DNA of 45,969 nucleotides from Verrucomicrobiota bacterium (GCA_003220055.1 QHRF01000011.1:1-45969), one strand, 5' to 3'. Numbered from the stretch's first letter, positions 18,649 through 28,858 are shown. Program-made: numbers and translations. The notes: generated by a model from the sequence alone, not told the origin.

Positions 18649-18770
18649 GGTTGAGGGGTTGAGTTGTTGAGTGGTTGAGGAGCGACGGAATATCGTGTGC
18701 TCTGTTGTTTTTTGATGTTCATCTCAACTTCGCAATAATGCCAGTCCGGCTCGGACCTCAACATCTCAAC
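18649..18770. repeat. GTTGAG-rich repeat with distal inverted partner between secDF and yajC
   Basis: GTTGAGTGGTTGAGG (18666-18680) is complementary to CCTCAACATCTCAAC (18756-18770) at 13 of 15 positions. Confidence 0.45.
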
Positions 18771-19083
18771 TTTCTTTTAGAACATTCGTGATCGCCGATT
18801 TCTCCATCTCGATCTTCACGTTATCGGCCACTTTCAGCATCACGGTTGTCTCCTTCACGTTCGCGATCAACCCGTGAATCCCTGCGTTCGTCACCACTTG
18901 GTCGCCCGTTTTCAAACTGGAAATCAAGCGTTGCTGCTCCTGTTGCCGTTTTTTCTGTGGCCGAAACAGGACGAAATACATGATGACGAAAATGAAAATG
19001 AACGGGATGAAGAATCCGATGCCGCCGGCCGGCCCTGGAGCAGGCGCGGCCGGTTGCGCTTGAGCTAAAAACAAGAACAGCAT
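18766..19083 (-). CDS. yajC: Preprotein translocase subunit YajC
   Basis: Single TM then FVLFRPQKKRQQEQQRLISSLKTGDQVVTNAGIHGLI. Confidence 0.93.
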   Translation of the reverse strand: MLFLFLAQAQPAAPAPGPAGGIGFFIPFIFIFVIMYFVLFRPQKKRQQEQQRLISSLKTGDQVVTNAGIHGLIANVKETTVMLKVADNVKIEMEKSAITNVLKES

Positions 19084-19144
19084 GCTGAAAATTTAGGTGA
19101 GCCGGAGCTTAAACCCGAACGCTTCGGCTGCAATTCATAATAAC

Positions 19145-19203
19145 TGTAGGGGACGCTGTCAGCGTCCCGTTTCTTTGTCGGGAAGCAAACTGCTTACCCT
19201 ACA
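19145..19203. repeat. TGTAGGG...CCCTACA palindromic element (59 bp)
   Basis: 7 bp terminal inverted repeat with internal hairpin GGGACGCTGTCAGCGTCCC and second hairpin GGAAGCAAACTGCTTACC; lies between yajC and tgt and includes the tgt stop codon. Confidence 0.7.
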
Positions 19204-20440
19204 GATTTGCACTCTCGACATCTCGCGTTTCGTAGTTCGAAACGAACTCGCCGCGAAACCCGTCGAACGTGCCTTTGTCGATCTTGTCCCGCGCCTGGCG
19301 CATCAAATCGAGATAAAAATGCAAATTGTGCAGCGTGATCAGGCGCAGCCCGAGAATCTCTTCGGCTTTGATCAAATGGCGGATGTAACCACGACTGAAT
19401 TCACGGCAACTGGTGCAGTCGCAACTGTCTTCGATCGGCCGCTTATCCCTCGCAAACTCCGCGTTTTTCAAATTGAGCGTGCCGGTAGAAGTGAACGCGG
19501 TGCCATTCCGCGCGAGTCTCGTGGGCAATACGCAATCGAACATATCCATCCCGCGCGCGATCATTTCCAACAATTGCGGTGGGGTGCCGAGCCCCATCGC
19601 GTATCGCGGCTTGTCGTTCGGCAAGAGCGGCTCACTCGATTCGACCGCGCGAATCATCTCTTCCTCCGGTTCGCCGACACTGACGCCGCCGATGGCATAG
19701 CCGTCGAAATTAAGATCGACAATCGCCTGCGCGCTTCGTTGACGCAGTTCCTCAAACGTCGCTCCTTGAACGATTCCGAAGACTAATTGTTTGGCTGTAG
19801 TGGCGGCCGTGTCGGCCGCAGGGTTTTCGGAACTGCCGCTGGGGACAGCGGCAGCTACAACATCCGCTGTGCGTTGGGCGTTTGCTTCTGCCCACTCTCT
19901 GCATCTCTTCGCCCAGCGCGTTGTCATCTCCGCACTTTTTGCGGCGTAATCGTACTCGCATGGCCAGGGCGGGCATTCATCCAGCACCATCGCGATGTCA
20001 CTCCCAAGCGCCGCCTGGATTTCCATCGCGATCTCCGGCGAAATAAACGCGGGCGTTCCATCGACGTGATTTTGAAACTGAACGCCCTCCTCGGAAATCT
20101 TTCGCAATTTCGCCAGCGAAAAAATCTGGTAACCGCCGCTGTCGGTCAGAATCGGCCGGTCCCAATTCATGAACGTATGCAGACCGCCCAAATGTTTGAT
20201 CACCTCAATCCCCGGGCGGACGAAGAGATGGTAAGTGTTTCCCAGAACGATCGGCGCGTTCAGCTCGCGCAATTCGCGCGGACTGACTGCCTTCACGCTT
20301 CCCTGCGTCCCTACCGGCACGAAGGCCGGTGTTTCAATCGCGCCGTGCGCCGTGGTTAAACGACCGTGCCGCGCTCTTGACTCCCGATCTTGGGCCAGAA
20401 GTTCGAACATTTGCTGCATGCGAAGAGAGACTTCGCGCAA
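19199..20440 (-). CDS. tgt: Queuine/preQ1 tRNA-guanine transglycosylase
   Basis: GTQGSVKAVSPRELRELNAPIVLGNTYHLFVRPG, LTDSGGYQIFSL, zinc site CDCTSCREFSRGYIRHL. Likely start at 20410 (MFELLAQDRESRARHG). Confidence 0.93.
   Translation of the reverse strand: MREVSLRMQQMFELLAQDRESRARHGRLTTAHGAIETPAFVPVGTQGSVKAVSPRELRELNAPIVLGNTYHLFVRPGIEVIKHLGGLHTFMNWDRPILTDSGGYQIFSLAKLRKISEEGVQFQNHVDGTPAFISPEIAMEIQAALGSDIAMVLDECPPWPCEYDYAAKSAEMTTRWAKRCREWAEANAQRTADVVAAAVPSGSSENPAADTAATTAKQLVFGIVQGATFEELRQRSAQAIVDLNFDGYAIGGVSVGEPEEEMIRAVESSEPLLPNDKPRYAMGLGTPPQLLEMIARGMDMFDCVLPTRLARNGTAFTSTGTLNLKNAEFARDKRPIEDSCDCTSCREFSRGYIRHLIKAEEILGLRLITLHNLHFYLDLMRQARDKIDKGTFDGFRGEFVSNYETRDVESANL
19796..19859. repeat. TGTAG...CTACA palindromic element inside the tgt coding sequence
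   Basis: TGTAGTGGCGGCCGTGTCGGCCGCAGGGTTTTCGGAACTGCCGCTGGGGACAGCGGCAGCTACA: terminal TGTAG/CTACA, hairpins GCGGCCG-TGT-CGGCCGC and GCCGCTG-GGGA-CAGCGGC. Confidence 0.7.
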
Positions 20441-20476
20441 TCGCGGCGCAAAACAAATCCAGACGCAAAATATTCT

Positions 20477-20504
20477 TTGCGAGCCGTGATTTTCCCTCTA
20501 TATT
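20477..20504 (+). promoter_or_regulatory. Candidate sigma70 promoter for the ribosomal superoperon
   Basis: TTGCGA (20477-20482), 16 nt spacer, TATATT (20499-20504); followed by hairpin GCGCCT...AGGCGC at 20506-20526. Confidence 0.45.
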
Positions 20505-20606
20505 TGCGCCTCACCGCATCAGGCGCGTGACAGTGTATTACGCGACTGGGCGGGTTTTTTTGTCGCCTGGAACACGAGGTTTTTGGCGGCGCTTTGTTTG
20601 GAAAAA

Positions 20607-21053
20607 ATGCCCACGATTAATCAGTTGATTCGGAAAGGACGCCGGAAAATGTCGGTGAAATCGAAGTCACCGGCGCTGACCAATTGTCCTCAGCGCCGCG
20701 GCGTTTGCGTGCAGGTGATGACGCGCACGCCGAAGAAGCCGAATTCCGCCCTGCGCAAGGTGGCCAAGGTTCGCTTGACGAACGGCGAGGAAGTGATTGC
20801 CTACATTCCGGGCGAGGGCCACAACTTGCAGGAGCACTCGATCGTGCTTGTGCGCGGGGGGCGAGTAAAAGATTTGCCGGGCGTTCGCTACCACATTGTG
20901 CGGGGCACGCTCGATTCGTTGGGCGTCGATGGACGCCGGCGAAGTCGCTCCAAGTATGGGGCGAAGCGCCCGAAAGGTGGCGCGGGCGGAGGCGGCGGCG
21001 CGAAACCGGCCGCGGGCGCAAAGGAAGCGGCGCCAAAGGAAGAGAAGAAGTAA
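20607..21053 (+). CDS. rpsL: 30S ribosomal protein uS12
   Basis: [14 protein letters not shown]...[41 protein letters not shown]-terminal low-complexity extension. Confidence 0.96.
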   Translation: MPTINQLIRKGRRKMSVKSKSPALTNCPQRRGVCVQVMTRTPKKPNSALRKVAKVRLTNGEEVIAYIPGEGHNLQEHSIVLVRGGRVKDLPGVRYHIVRGTLDSLGVDGRRRSRSKYGAKRPKGGAGGGGGAKPAAGAKEAAPKEEKK

Positions 21054-21076
21054 ATTTTTGAGACGAAAGATCGACA

Positions 21077-21550
21077 ATGTCGCGACGGAAGAGAGTTTAC
21101 AAAAAGGAAGAGCGCGTCGATTCCCGTTACGGGAGTCCGGCGGTCGCGCGTCTCATCACCACGGTGATGAAGCGCGGCAAGAAATCGCTCGCCGAGCGCA
21201 TTGTCTACACCGCGATTGAGAAATCGCGCGAAGGTTCCGATTCGGTCGATCCGCTCGAAGTCGTAAACAAGGCGATCGAGAACGTTCGCCCGCGGCTGGA
21301 AGTGAAATCACGTCGTGTCGGTGGCGCGACTTATCAGGTGCCGCTGGAAGTTCCGCCCGCGCGCCAGATTTCTCTGGCAACGCGTTGGATCGTTCAATAC
21401 GCCGATACTCGCAAAGGCATGCCGATGGCTCAGGCGCTCGCCCAGGAAATTAAGGACGCGGCCGCCGGTCAGGGCAACGCGATCAAGAAACGCGAAGACA
21501 CACACAAAATGGCGCAAGCCAACCGCGCGTTTGCCCATTTCCGTTGGTAA
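21077..21550 (+). CDS. rpsG: 30S ribosomal protein uS7
   Basis: [11 protein letters not shown]...[25 protein letters not shown]. Confidence 0.96.
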   Translation: MSRRKRVYKKEERVDSRYGSPAVARLITTVMKRGKKSLAERIVYTAIEKSREGSDSVDPLEVVNKAIENVRPRLEVKSRRVGGATYQVPLEVPPARQISLATRWIVQYADTRKGMPMAQALAQEIKDAAAGQGNAIKKREDTHKMAQANRAFAHFRW

Positions 21551-21554
21551 TTTT

Positions 21555-23732
21555 ATGCCCGCGACGCTCGAAAAGAAAAAATCGGCATCGGCGGGCCCGA
21601 ACTCGCCGAATCGCAAGTTCCCGCTCGAGCGAACACGGAACATCGGCATCGCCGCGCACATCGACGCCGGTAAAACGACGATCACCGAACGCGTGCTGTT
21701 TTACACCGGCATGATCCACAAGATGGGCGAGGTGCATGAAGGCACCACCGTCACTGACTGGATGGACCTGGAGCGCGAACGCGGAATCACGATCACTTCG
21801 GCCGCGACGACCTGCAGTTGGGCGCAGCGCAAAGAGGAAGGCGTTTACAAAATTTTCGAAGGGATCAAGCAGCGGATCAACATCATCGACACGCCGGGGC
21901 ACGTCGATTTCACCGCCGAAGTGGAACGTTCACTTCGCGTGCTCGACGGCGCGATCGCGGTGTTTGACGCCGTTGCCGGCGTGCAGCCGCAATCGGAAAC
22001 GGTTTGGCGTCAGGCCACGAAGTACAACGTGCCGTGCCTCGCTTTCATCAACAAGATGGACCGTGTTGGCGCCGACTTTAAGATGTCGATCGATAGCATG
22101 CGCAAGAAGCTTGGCGCGAACGCCTGGCCGGTGCTTTTGCCTCTTGGCAGGGAAGATCAGCTCAAAGGCCAGCTCGACGTCATTAATAAGAAGGCGATTA
22201 TTTATTCGGACAGCGACCAGCTTGGATCGACATACGAGGTGACAGATGTGCCGAAGGAATATCTCGATCTTGTTGACAAAGCGTACAGCGATTTGGTCGA
22301 ACAAATTTCAAATCTCGACGACGACGTTGCTCATGTCGTTCTCGAGGAGAAACCGGTTACGCCGGAGCTTTTGAAAGCGGCCATTCGTCGCCAAACGATC
22401 GCGAACAAATTTGTGCCGGTGATCGGCGGCTCGGCGTTGAAGAACATCGGTGTGCAGTACTTGGTCGATGCGGTGGTCGATTACCTGCCGAGTCCGCTCG
22501 ACATTCCGCCAGCCAAAGGAATGGAACCCGACACACACGAGCCGATGGAAGCGCCGACGGACGATAACGGGAACTTCTGCTCCCTCGCGTTTAAACTTTG
22601 GAGCGATCCATTTGTCGGCAAACTCGTTTTCTTCCGCGTTTACTCCGGCACACTGAGCAAAGGCGACACCGTTTACAATCCGCGCACGAACAAACGCGAA
22701 CGCATCTCGCGGTTGATCCAAATCCAAGCCGACAAACGCGAAGAAATCGAGACTTGTTACTCGGGCGACATCGCGGCGATCGTCGGAATTAAGAATATCA
22801 CGACCGGCGACACGCTTTGCGACGAGGACCATCCGATCCTGCTCGAACCGCCGACGTTTCCTGATCCCGTCATTTCAATGGCGATTGAGCCGAAGACGAA
22901 ATTGGACCAGGAAAAAATGGGCGTGGCCTTACAGCGTCTGGCCGAAGAAGATCCGACGTTCCGCGTTTACACCCACGAAGACACCGGGCAGACCATCATC
23001 GCGGGCATGGGCGAGTTACATTTGGAAATCATTCGCGACCGCATGTTCCGCGAATTCAAGGTGGACGCGAACGCGGGCAAACCGCAGATCGCGTATCGCG
23101 AAACAATCACCACCAACGCGCACGGTGTCGGCAAGTTAATCAAACAGTCGGGCGGTCGAGGTCAGTACGGACACGTTGAAGTGGATTTACGGCCAGGCGA
23201 GCGCGGCAAAGGACTCGTCGTCGAAAACAAGATCGTCGGCGGCATTATTCCGCGCGAATACATCCCTGCGGTCAAGAAAGGCATCGAAGAGGCAGTGCTC
23301 GATGGAGTGCTTGGTGGCTACCCAGTTGTTGATGTTGAGGCGGACATTGTTTTCGGAAGCTTCCACGAAGTCGATTCGAGCGAGCTCGCTTTCAAAATGG
23401 CCGCGATCTTCGCAATGAAGGACGGCTTCCGAGCGGGCAAACCAATCCTGCTTGAGCCGATCATGAAAGTGGAAAACATCACCCCGGAAGAATATCAGGG
23501 CGACATTATCGGCGACTTAAACCGGCGTCGCGGCCAGGTCAATAGCATCGAGTCACGTGGAAACCTGACCATCGTGCACGCTGAAGTTCCGTTGGCAGAG
23601 CTGTTCGGTTATGCCACCGCGATTCGCTCGCTTTCCAAAGGCCGCTCAAGTTACTCGATGGAGCCGTCGCACTTTCAACAGGTGCCGCAGAATTTGGTCG
23701 CGGCAATCCTGGATCAAAGGGAGGACAAATGA
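21555..23732 (+). CDS. fusA: Elongation factor G
   Basis: [31 protein letters not shown]...[23 protein letters not shown]; start ATG 21555 rather than the longer ORF. Confidence 0.96.
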   Translation: MPATLEKKKSASAGPNSPNRKFPLERTRNIGIAAHIDAGKTTITERVLFYTGMIHKMGEVHEGTTVTDWMDLERERGITITSAATTCSWAQRKEEGVYKIFEGIKQRINIIDTPGHVDFTAEVERSLRVLDGAIAVFDAVAGVQPQSETVWRQATKYNVPCLAFINKMDRVGADFKMSIDSMRKKLGANAWPVLLPLGREDQLKGQLDVINKKAIIYSDSDQLGSTYEVTDVPKEYLDLVDKAYSDLVEQISNLDDDVAHVVLEEKPVTPELLKAAIRRQTIANKFVPVIGGSALKNIGVQYLVDAVVDYLPSPLDIPPAKGMEPDTHEPMEAPTDDNGNFCSLAFKLWSDPFVGKLVFFRVYSGTLSKGDTVYNPRTNKRERISRLIQIQADKREEIETCYSGDIAAIVGIKNITTGDTLCDEDHPILLEPPTFPDPVISMAIEPKTKLDQEKMGVALQRLAEEDPTFRVYTHEDTGQTIIAGMGELHLEIIRDRMFREFKVDANAGKPQIAYRETITTNAHGVGKLIKQSGGRGQYGHVEVDLRPGERGKGLVVENKIVGGIIPREYIPAVKKGIEEAVLDGVLGGYPVVDVEADIVFGSFHEVDSSELAFKMAAIFAMKDGFRAGKPILLEPIMKVENITPEEYQGDIIGDLNRRRGQVNSIESRGNLTIVHAEVPLAELFGYATAIRSLSKGRSSYSMEPSHFQQVPQNLVAAILDQREDK

Positions 23733-24040
23733 CCGACAGCCAACGTATTCGCATTCGCTTGAAAGCATTCGATCATCGCATGCTCGACCAGTCCGCGGTC
23801 GAGATTGTGGAGACGGCGAAGCGCACCGGCGCTCGGGTGGCCGGGCCGATCCCGCTGCCGACATTGATCGAGAAGTTCACCGTGAACCGCTCGCCGCACG
23901 TGGACAAGAAATCGATGGAACAATTTGAAATCCGCACGCACAAACGGTTGCTCGACATTATCGAGCCGACCGCGAAGACGGTGGATGAGTTGAAGAAACT
24001 GAATTTGCCTGCGGGCGTCGATATTACGATTAAGATTTAG
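23729..24040 (+). CDS. rpsJ: 30S ribosomal protein uS10
   Basis: [45 protein letters not shown] overlap with fusA. Confidence 0.96.
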   Translation: MTDSQRIRIRLKAFDHRMLDQSAVEIVETAKRTGARVAGPIPLPTLIEKFTVNRSPHVDKKSMEQFEIRTHKRLLDIIEPTAKTVDELKKLNLPAGVDITIKI

Positions 24041-24069
24041 CCGCTTGAGAATTTTGCCACGCCGCCAAC

Positions 24070-24849
24070 ATGAGTATCGGGTTACTAGGACAGAAAATCG
24101 GCATGACCAGCGTCTACGACGCCAACGGTCGGCTGCATCCTGTGACCGTCATTGCGGTCGGCGATAACGCTCTCTTGCGTCGCCTGACTAACGACAACGA
24201 CGGCTACTCGGCCGTGCAAGTTGGGTTCGGTTCACAAAAGGAATCGCGTGTGAGCAAAGCCGAGCTCGGCGTCTTCAAGAGCGCGAATTCGGAACCGAAG
24301 CGCTTCGTCCGCGAATTTCGCCTAACGGCCGATCTCGGTGATGGCGAAGTGAATCTCACCGTCACGCAATTTCAACCGGGAGATTTTGTTGACGTGATTG
24401 GTCGCTCCAAAGGAAAGGGCTTCCAGGGCGTGATGAAGAAGCACAACTTCGATGGGCAAGGTGCGGCGCACGGTTCGAAGACGCATCGCCGCAATGGCGC
24501 CGTCGGCAATCGTTCCACTCCGGGCCGCATTTGGAAGAACATGGGGATGCCCGGTCATCTCGGCGACGAGCGCGTCACTGTGCAGAACCTGCAAGTGATG
24601 CAGGTGCGCGAGGCCGAGAAAGTAATTTTGATCAGTGGCGCAGTTCCCGGTTGTAACGGGAGCTATGTGGTCGTTAGGCCGGCGATTAAGAATCCCGCAG
24701 CTCAGATAAGGCTGCACCAACAGCACGCAAAACAAGATAAGGCCGTCGCGAAGAAGCACGAGGCTGAAAAGAAATCGGAAGAGAAGAAGCCTGAAGCAGG
24801 GAAGAAACAAGAAGCCGAAGAAAAGCCTGAGGCGGCAGAGAAGAAATGA
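24070..24849 (+). CDS. rplC: 50S ribosomal protein uL3 (with Lys/Glu-rich C-terminal tail)
   Basis: GLLGQKIGMTSVYDANGRLHPVTVI...GRIWKNMGMPGHLGDERVTVQNLQV. Confidence 0.95.
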   Translation: MSIGLLGQKIGMTSVYDANGRLHPVTVIAVGDNALLRRLTNDNDGYSAVQVGFGSQKESRVSKAELGVFKSANSEPKRFVREFRLTADLGDGEVNLTVTQFQPGDFVDVIGRSKGKGFQGVMKKHNFDGQGAAHGSKTHRRNGAVGNRSTPGRIWKNMGMPGHLGDERVTVQNLQVMQVREAEKVILISGAVPGCNGSYVVVRPAIKNPAAQIRLHQQHAKQDKAVAKKHEAEKKSEEKKPEAGKKQEAEEKPEAAEKK

Positions 24850-25481
24850 GTGCGAAAGTTTTAACGAAAGCCGCGGCCAAGGAGGCGAAGATCGACATCA
24901 TCGAGGATGGTCGTGGCTCGCAAGCCGTTTACGATGTAGTGGTCGCGATGCGCGCAGCGCGGCGTTCGGGTTCAGCGAATACGAAAACAAAGGCCGAAGT
25001 CGACATGTCGGGCGCAAAACCGTGGCGGCAAAAAGGAACGGGCCGCGCACGCGCCGGTTATGTTGCATCGCCGATCTGGCGAGGTGGCGGCGTTGTCTTC
25101 GGACCCAAGCCGCGCGATTACTCCAAGAAAGTTTCCAAATCAGTCCGACGTCTGGCATTGCAAAAAGCTCTGAGCGAGCGAATCAAAGCCGGCGACGTCC
25201 TAACGATCGACAAATTTGCCGTTTCGGAAATCAAAACCAAGACGTTTGTCGATCTTGTCCGGAAACAAACTGACGCTGAGAAAGTTCTGATCGTTTCCGA
25301 TTCGTTTGACGACAAGACCTATAAATCGGCGCGGAACGTGAAGCCGGTGAAACTTGCGACCGCGGCGGACGTGAACACGGAACAATTGCTCGCGTTTCAG
25401 AAAATTCTAGTGACGTCCAAGGCGCTCGAAAAGTTAGCGGAGAGAATCCATCCACCTTCGCCGGAGGCTACGGCGCGATAA
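24846..25481 (+). CDS. rplD: 50S ribosomal protein uL4
   Basis: KPWRQKGTGRARAGYVASPIWRGGGVVFGPKPRDYS. Confidence 0.95.
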   Translation: MSAKVLTKAAAKEAKIDIIEDGRGSQAVYDVVVAMRAARRSGSANTKTKAEVDMSGAKPWRQKGTGRARAGYVASPIWRGGGVVFGPKPRDYSKKVSKSVRRLALQKALSERIKAGDVLTIDKFAVSEIKTKTFVDLVRKQTDAEKVLIVSDSFDDKTYKSARNVKPVKLATAADVNTEQLLAFQKILVTSKALEKLAERIHPPSPEATAR

Positions 25482-25482
25482 A

Positions 25483-25764
25483 ATGAGAGAGCCGCACGAA
25501 ATTATCGAGACCGCCTCGCTGACCGAGAAATCGACGCTGCTGAGCGAAAAACAGAACAAATATGTTTTTCGGGTCAGCCCCCGCGCGAACAAGATTCAAA
25601 TCAAAGACGCGGTTGAGCGTTTGTTCCAGAAGAAGGTCGTGAATGTGAACACGTGCAATTACGCCGGAAAAGAAAAGCGCGTCCGCGGACCGCTTGGCCG
25701 GCGCGCGCATTGGAAGAAAGCGATTGTGACTCTCGCTCAGGGCGAGAAGATCGAGCTGGTGTAA
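25483..25764 (+). CDS. rplW: 50S ribosomal protein uL23
   Basis: [44 protein letters not shown]. Confidence 0.94.
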   Translation: MREPHEIIETASLTEKSTLLSEKQNKYVFRVSPRANKIQIKDAVERLFQKKVVNVNTCNYAGKEKRVRGPLGRRAHWKKAIVTLAQGEKIELV

Positions 25765-25766
25765 TT

Positions 25767-26615
25767 ATGGCGCTCAAAAGTTATCGTCCACTCACGCCGA
25801 TTCAGCGGTTCAAGCAGACGCCTGCCTTCGATGAGATCACGAAGTGGCAGCCAACGCGCAGTTTGCTTGAGCCGAAGAAAAAATCGGGCGGCCGGAACAA
25901 TTATGGCCGCCTCACGTCGCGCCATATTGGCGGAGGTCACAAGCAAAATTATCGCAAAGTCGATTTCAGACGCCGCAAGCACGGCGTCTCGGCCGAAGTG
26001 ATGGGGATTGAGTACGATCCGAACCGTTCGGCGCGAATTGCTCTTATTAAGTACAGCGACGGCGAACTGAGCTACATCCTGGCGCCGAATGGCCTGCAGG
26101 TCGGCGCCAAAGTTGTCGCCGGTAACGACGTCGCGCCCGATCTTGGCAATTCATTGCCGCTGCGCGCGATTCCGCTCGGCACCAACATTCACAACATCGA
26201 ACTAAGCCCCGGCCGGGGCGGTCAAGTTGCGCGTAGCGCCGGTCAGCAAGCGATCCTGAACAATCTCGAGGGCGGCTACGCGCTCGTGAAAATGCCGTCC
26301 GGCGAAGTCCGCCGAATTCACGAGAACTGTTTCGCCACCATCGGCCAGGTTGGAAACGTCGATCACATGAATGTGGCCAGCGGCAAAGCCGGGCGCACGC
26401 GTTGGCAGGGACGTCGTCCGCACGTGCGCGGAATGGTGATGAACCCGATCGACCACCCGATGGGCGGCGGTCAGGGCAAATCAAAGGGCGGCGGCGGACG
26501 TCATCATCCAGTCAGCCCATGGGGGCAGCTGGCCAAAGGATTTAAAACACGCAGTAAACGCAAGCCGAGCGACCGATTCATTCTCGAGCGCAAGCGAGCG
26601 AACAAGAAAAGTTGA
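25767..26615 (+). CDS. rplB: 50S ribosomal protein uL2
   Basis: [17 protein letters not shown]...[28 protein letters not shown]...[22 protein letters not shown]. Confidence 0.96.
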   Translation: MALKSYRPLTPIQRFKQTPAFDEITKWQPTRSLLEPKKKSGGRNNYGRLTSRHIGGGHKQNYRKVDFRRRKHGVSAEVMGIEYDPNRSARIALIKYSDGELSYILAPNGLQVGAKVVAGNDVAPDLGNSLPLRAIPLGTNIHNIELSPGRGGQVARSAGQQAILNNLEGGYALVKMPSGEVRRIHENCFATIGQVGNVDHMNVASGKAGRTRWQGRRPHVRGMVMNPIDHPMGGGQGKSKGGGGRHHPVSPWGQLAKGFKTRSKRKPSDRFILERKRANKKS

Positions 26616-26620
26616 TTTTT

Positions 26621-26899
26621 ATGGGAAGATCACTAAAGAAAGGACCCTTCGTCGAATCGCATCTTCTGGAGAAGATCGACAAGATGAACGCGTCGGGCTC
26701 GAAAAAAGCGATCAAGACCTGGTCGCGACGCTCGATGGTAACGCCGGATTTTGTCGGCCACACGTTTTTGGTGCACAACGGAAAGATATTTAATTCCGTT
26801 TTCATCACCGAGAACATGGTCGGTCATAAGCTCGGCGAGTTTTCGGCTACCCGAATCTTTAAGAAGCACGGTTCGCACACGGCGAAGGTGACCAAATAG
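26621..26899 (+). CDS. rpsS: 30S ribosomal protein uS19
   Basis: [20 protein letters not shown]...[32 protein letters not shown]. Confidence 0.96.
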   Translation: MGRSLKKGPFVESHLLEKIDKMNASGSKKAIKTWSRRSMVTPDFVGHTFLVHNGKIFNSVFITENMVGHKLGEFSATRIFKKHGSHTAKVTK

Positions 26900-27691
26900 T
26901 TGAGAATTTTTTTGGCAGTGTTGGGCTGCGTAACGCTGGCTCGAGGGCTGGCGGCAGAGGGAAATAGTTCTTTGTCAGAATCCAAAATTGAAAGCGCGGA
27001 GCAAAAGATCACAGCGGAATCGCTGCTGGCGCAGAACGAAGATTTGCGCAGGCAATTGTCGATTCAACAGGAGTCGCTCAAGACAGTGACAGCGAGCCTG
27101 GCGGAATCGAACGCGGAAGCGGAAGTGTTTCGCCGCAAATATTCCGACTTGGAATCGCGGATGGCAGCGTTGGGGCTGGCGTCGGCGAGCAAAGATCGGG
27201 CAAAACTCGAGCAACGTTTGCTTGCCGCAGTAAGTGATCTTCGGTTGGCGCAAAGAGAGCGCGATGAGCTTCGCGATCAACTACTTGGTTTGAACGAGGC
27301 CCTGTTGCGATATTTGCAGACATCGCAGGGTGGCGACGCGCAGGCGCGGATGGACGTGGAAACGCAATTGCGCAAAACGAACGAGCTGGTGGGAAGATCG
27401 ATCCCGCCGCTGCGGGACGCGCAAGAGCCGCAACCGAGTTTGATGGACGGCAGCGTCCTGAGCGTGAAGGACGAATGGTCTTTTGTGGTTGCGAACATTG
27501 GCGAGCAGCAAGGCGTCAAGATTGGAATGCCGCTGCGAGTAATGCATGGGGAACAAAAGATTGCGACCCTGAGGGTGGTGGACGTGCGACAGCGAATTTG
27601 CGGTGCGGTAATTGAGGATTCTGGAAAAGAGAAAATAAAAGTGGGCGATCGCCTCCAGGCGGATGCCCGCTCGAATGTGACTTTAAAATAG
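26900..27691 (+). CDS. Secreted/periplasmic coiled-coil hypothetical protein inside the S10 operon
   Basis: TTG start directly after the rpsS stop; signal-like MRIFLAVLGCVTLARGLAAEG, long coiled coil, then a C-terminal domain (VANIGEQQGVKIGMPLRVMHGEQKIATLRVVDVRQRICGAVIED). Confidence 0.75.
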   Translation: MRIFLAVLGCVTLARGLAAEGNSSLSESKIESAEQKITAESLLAQNEDLRRQLSIQQESLKTVTASLAESNAEAEVFRRKYSDLESRMAALGLASASKDRAKLEQRLLAAVSDLRLAQRERDELRDQLLGLNEALLRYLQTSQGGDAQARMDVETQLRKTNELVGRSIPPLRDAQEPQPSLMDGSVLSVKDEWSFVVANIGEQQGVKIGMPLRVMHGEQKIATLRVVDVRQRICGAVIEDSGKEKIKVGDRLQADARSNVTLK

Positions 27692-28150
27692 ATGGAAGTT
27701 AGATCGATATATAAGTACGCGCGGATTTCGCCATTCAAGGTGCGCGAAGTCACGCGAGAGATTCAGGGTCTGCCGGTTTCGGCGGCACTCGACATTCTTG
27801 CTTTCACGCCCAAGAAAGCGGCCTTCCTGATCAACAAAACGCTCAAGAGCGCGATCGCGAACGCGGAAAACAATGCGAACTTGAAAGCCGACGGTCTGGT
27901 GGTCAAGGAAGCGGTCGTTGGCGAAGGTCCCACCTTCAAGCGAATGACGCCGCGCGCCCGCGGCAGCGGCAGCCGGATTTTGAAACGGACCAGTCATATC
28001 CGAATCGTTTTGACGGACGACGTGGCCATTGAAACGCGCGAAACGAAAAAGGCGAAGCGCGATCAGGAAAAGAAGGGCGGCGAGAGCTCAGGAAAACCGG
28101 CAGCGACGAAAAAAAGTAAGAAGAAGACCGCGAAGGCGGCGAAGAAATAA
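27692..28150 (+). CDS. rplV: 50S ribosomal protein uL22
   Basis: [53 protein letters not shown]; Lys-rich C-terminal tail. Confidence 0.94.
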   Translation: MEVRSIYKYARISPFKVREVTREIQGLPVSAALDILAFTPKKAAFLINKTLKSAIANAENNANLKADGLVVKEAVVGEGPTFKRMTPRARGSGSRILKRTSHIRIVLTDDVAIETRETKKAKRDQEKKGGESSGKPAATKKSKKKTAKAAKK

Positions 28151-28154
28151 TTTT

Positions 28155-28853
28155 ATGGGACAAAAAGTTAATCCGATTGGATTCAGACTCGGCGTGAACC
28201 GTGATTGGCGGTCGCGCTGGTACGCGTCGCCGCAGGAGCTGCCTGCATTTCTGCACAGCGATCTCGAGATTCGCGCTTACGTGAAGAAGAAGCTGCAATT
28301 CGCCGCGGTCTCGAAAATTGTGATCGAACGCGCGTGGAATTCGATTCGCGTGACAATTCACACTGCCCGTCCCGGCATCGTCATCGGCCGCAAAGGCGCC
28401 GAGATCGAGAAAATGACGGAAGAAATTTCGAAGATGGCGCAGGGCAAACAAATCAAGATTGACATCCAGGAGATCAAGACGCCCGAGTTGGACGCGCAAT
28501 TGGTCGCGGAGAATGTTTCGTTGCAGATCGAGCGCCGAATCGCCTACCGCCGCGCGATGAAAAAAGCGGTGCAGGTTGCAATGGATTTCGGCGCGGAAGG
28601 AATTCGCTTGCGCTGCTCGGGCCGGCTGAACGGCGCGGAAATCTCGCGCTCGGAATGGTACCGCGAAGGGAAAGTTCCATTGCACACTTTGCGCACTCCG
28701 ATCGACTACGGTTTCGCCGAAGCAAACACCGTTTACGGAAAGATCGGCGTGAAATGCTGGATGTGTAAGAAGGAAGAAGCGCCGAGCGAAGCTCCGATTG
28801 CAATGGCTCCGCCGCCGCCGCCACCGCCGCCAGCTGAACCAGTCGAAGCCTGA
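28155..28853 (+). CDS. rpsC: 30S ribosomal protein uS3
   Basis: [25 protein letters not shown]...[10 protein letters not shown]; ends with a CxxC-containing, Pro-rich tail. Confidence 0.95.
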   Translation: MGQKVNPIGFRLGVNRDWRSRWYASPQELPAFLHSDLEIRAYVKKKLQFAAVSKIVIERAWNSIRVTIHTARPGIVIGRKGAEIEKMTEEISKMAQGKQIKIDIQEIKTPELDAQLVAENVSLQIERRIAYRRAMKKAVQVAMDFGAEGIRLRCSGRLNGAEISRSEWYREGKVPLHTLRTPIDYGFAEANTVYGKIGVKCWMCKKEEAPSEAPIAMAPPPPPPPPAEPVEA

Positions 28854-28858
28854 TTTTT

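Noticed and set aside
19097-19786. 229 aa plus-strand ORF
   Set aside because: Antisense to tgt and crossing a palindromic repeat; no domain similarity.
16348-20440. secDF-yajC-tgt cluster as unusual
   Set aside because: This is a widespread conserved gene order; only the repeats within it are notable.
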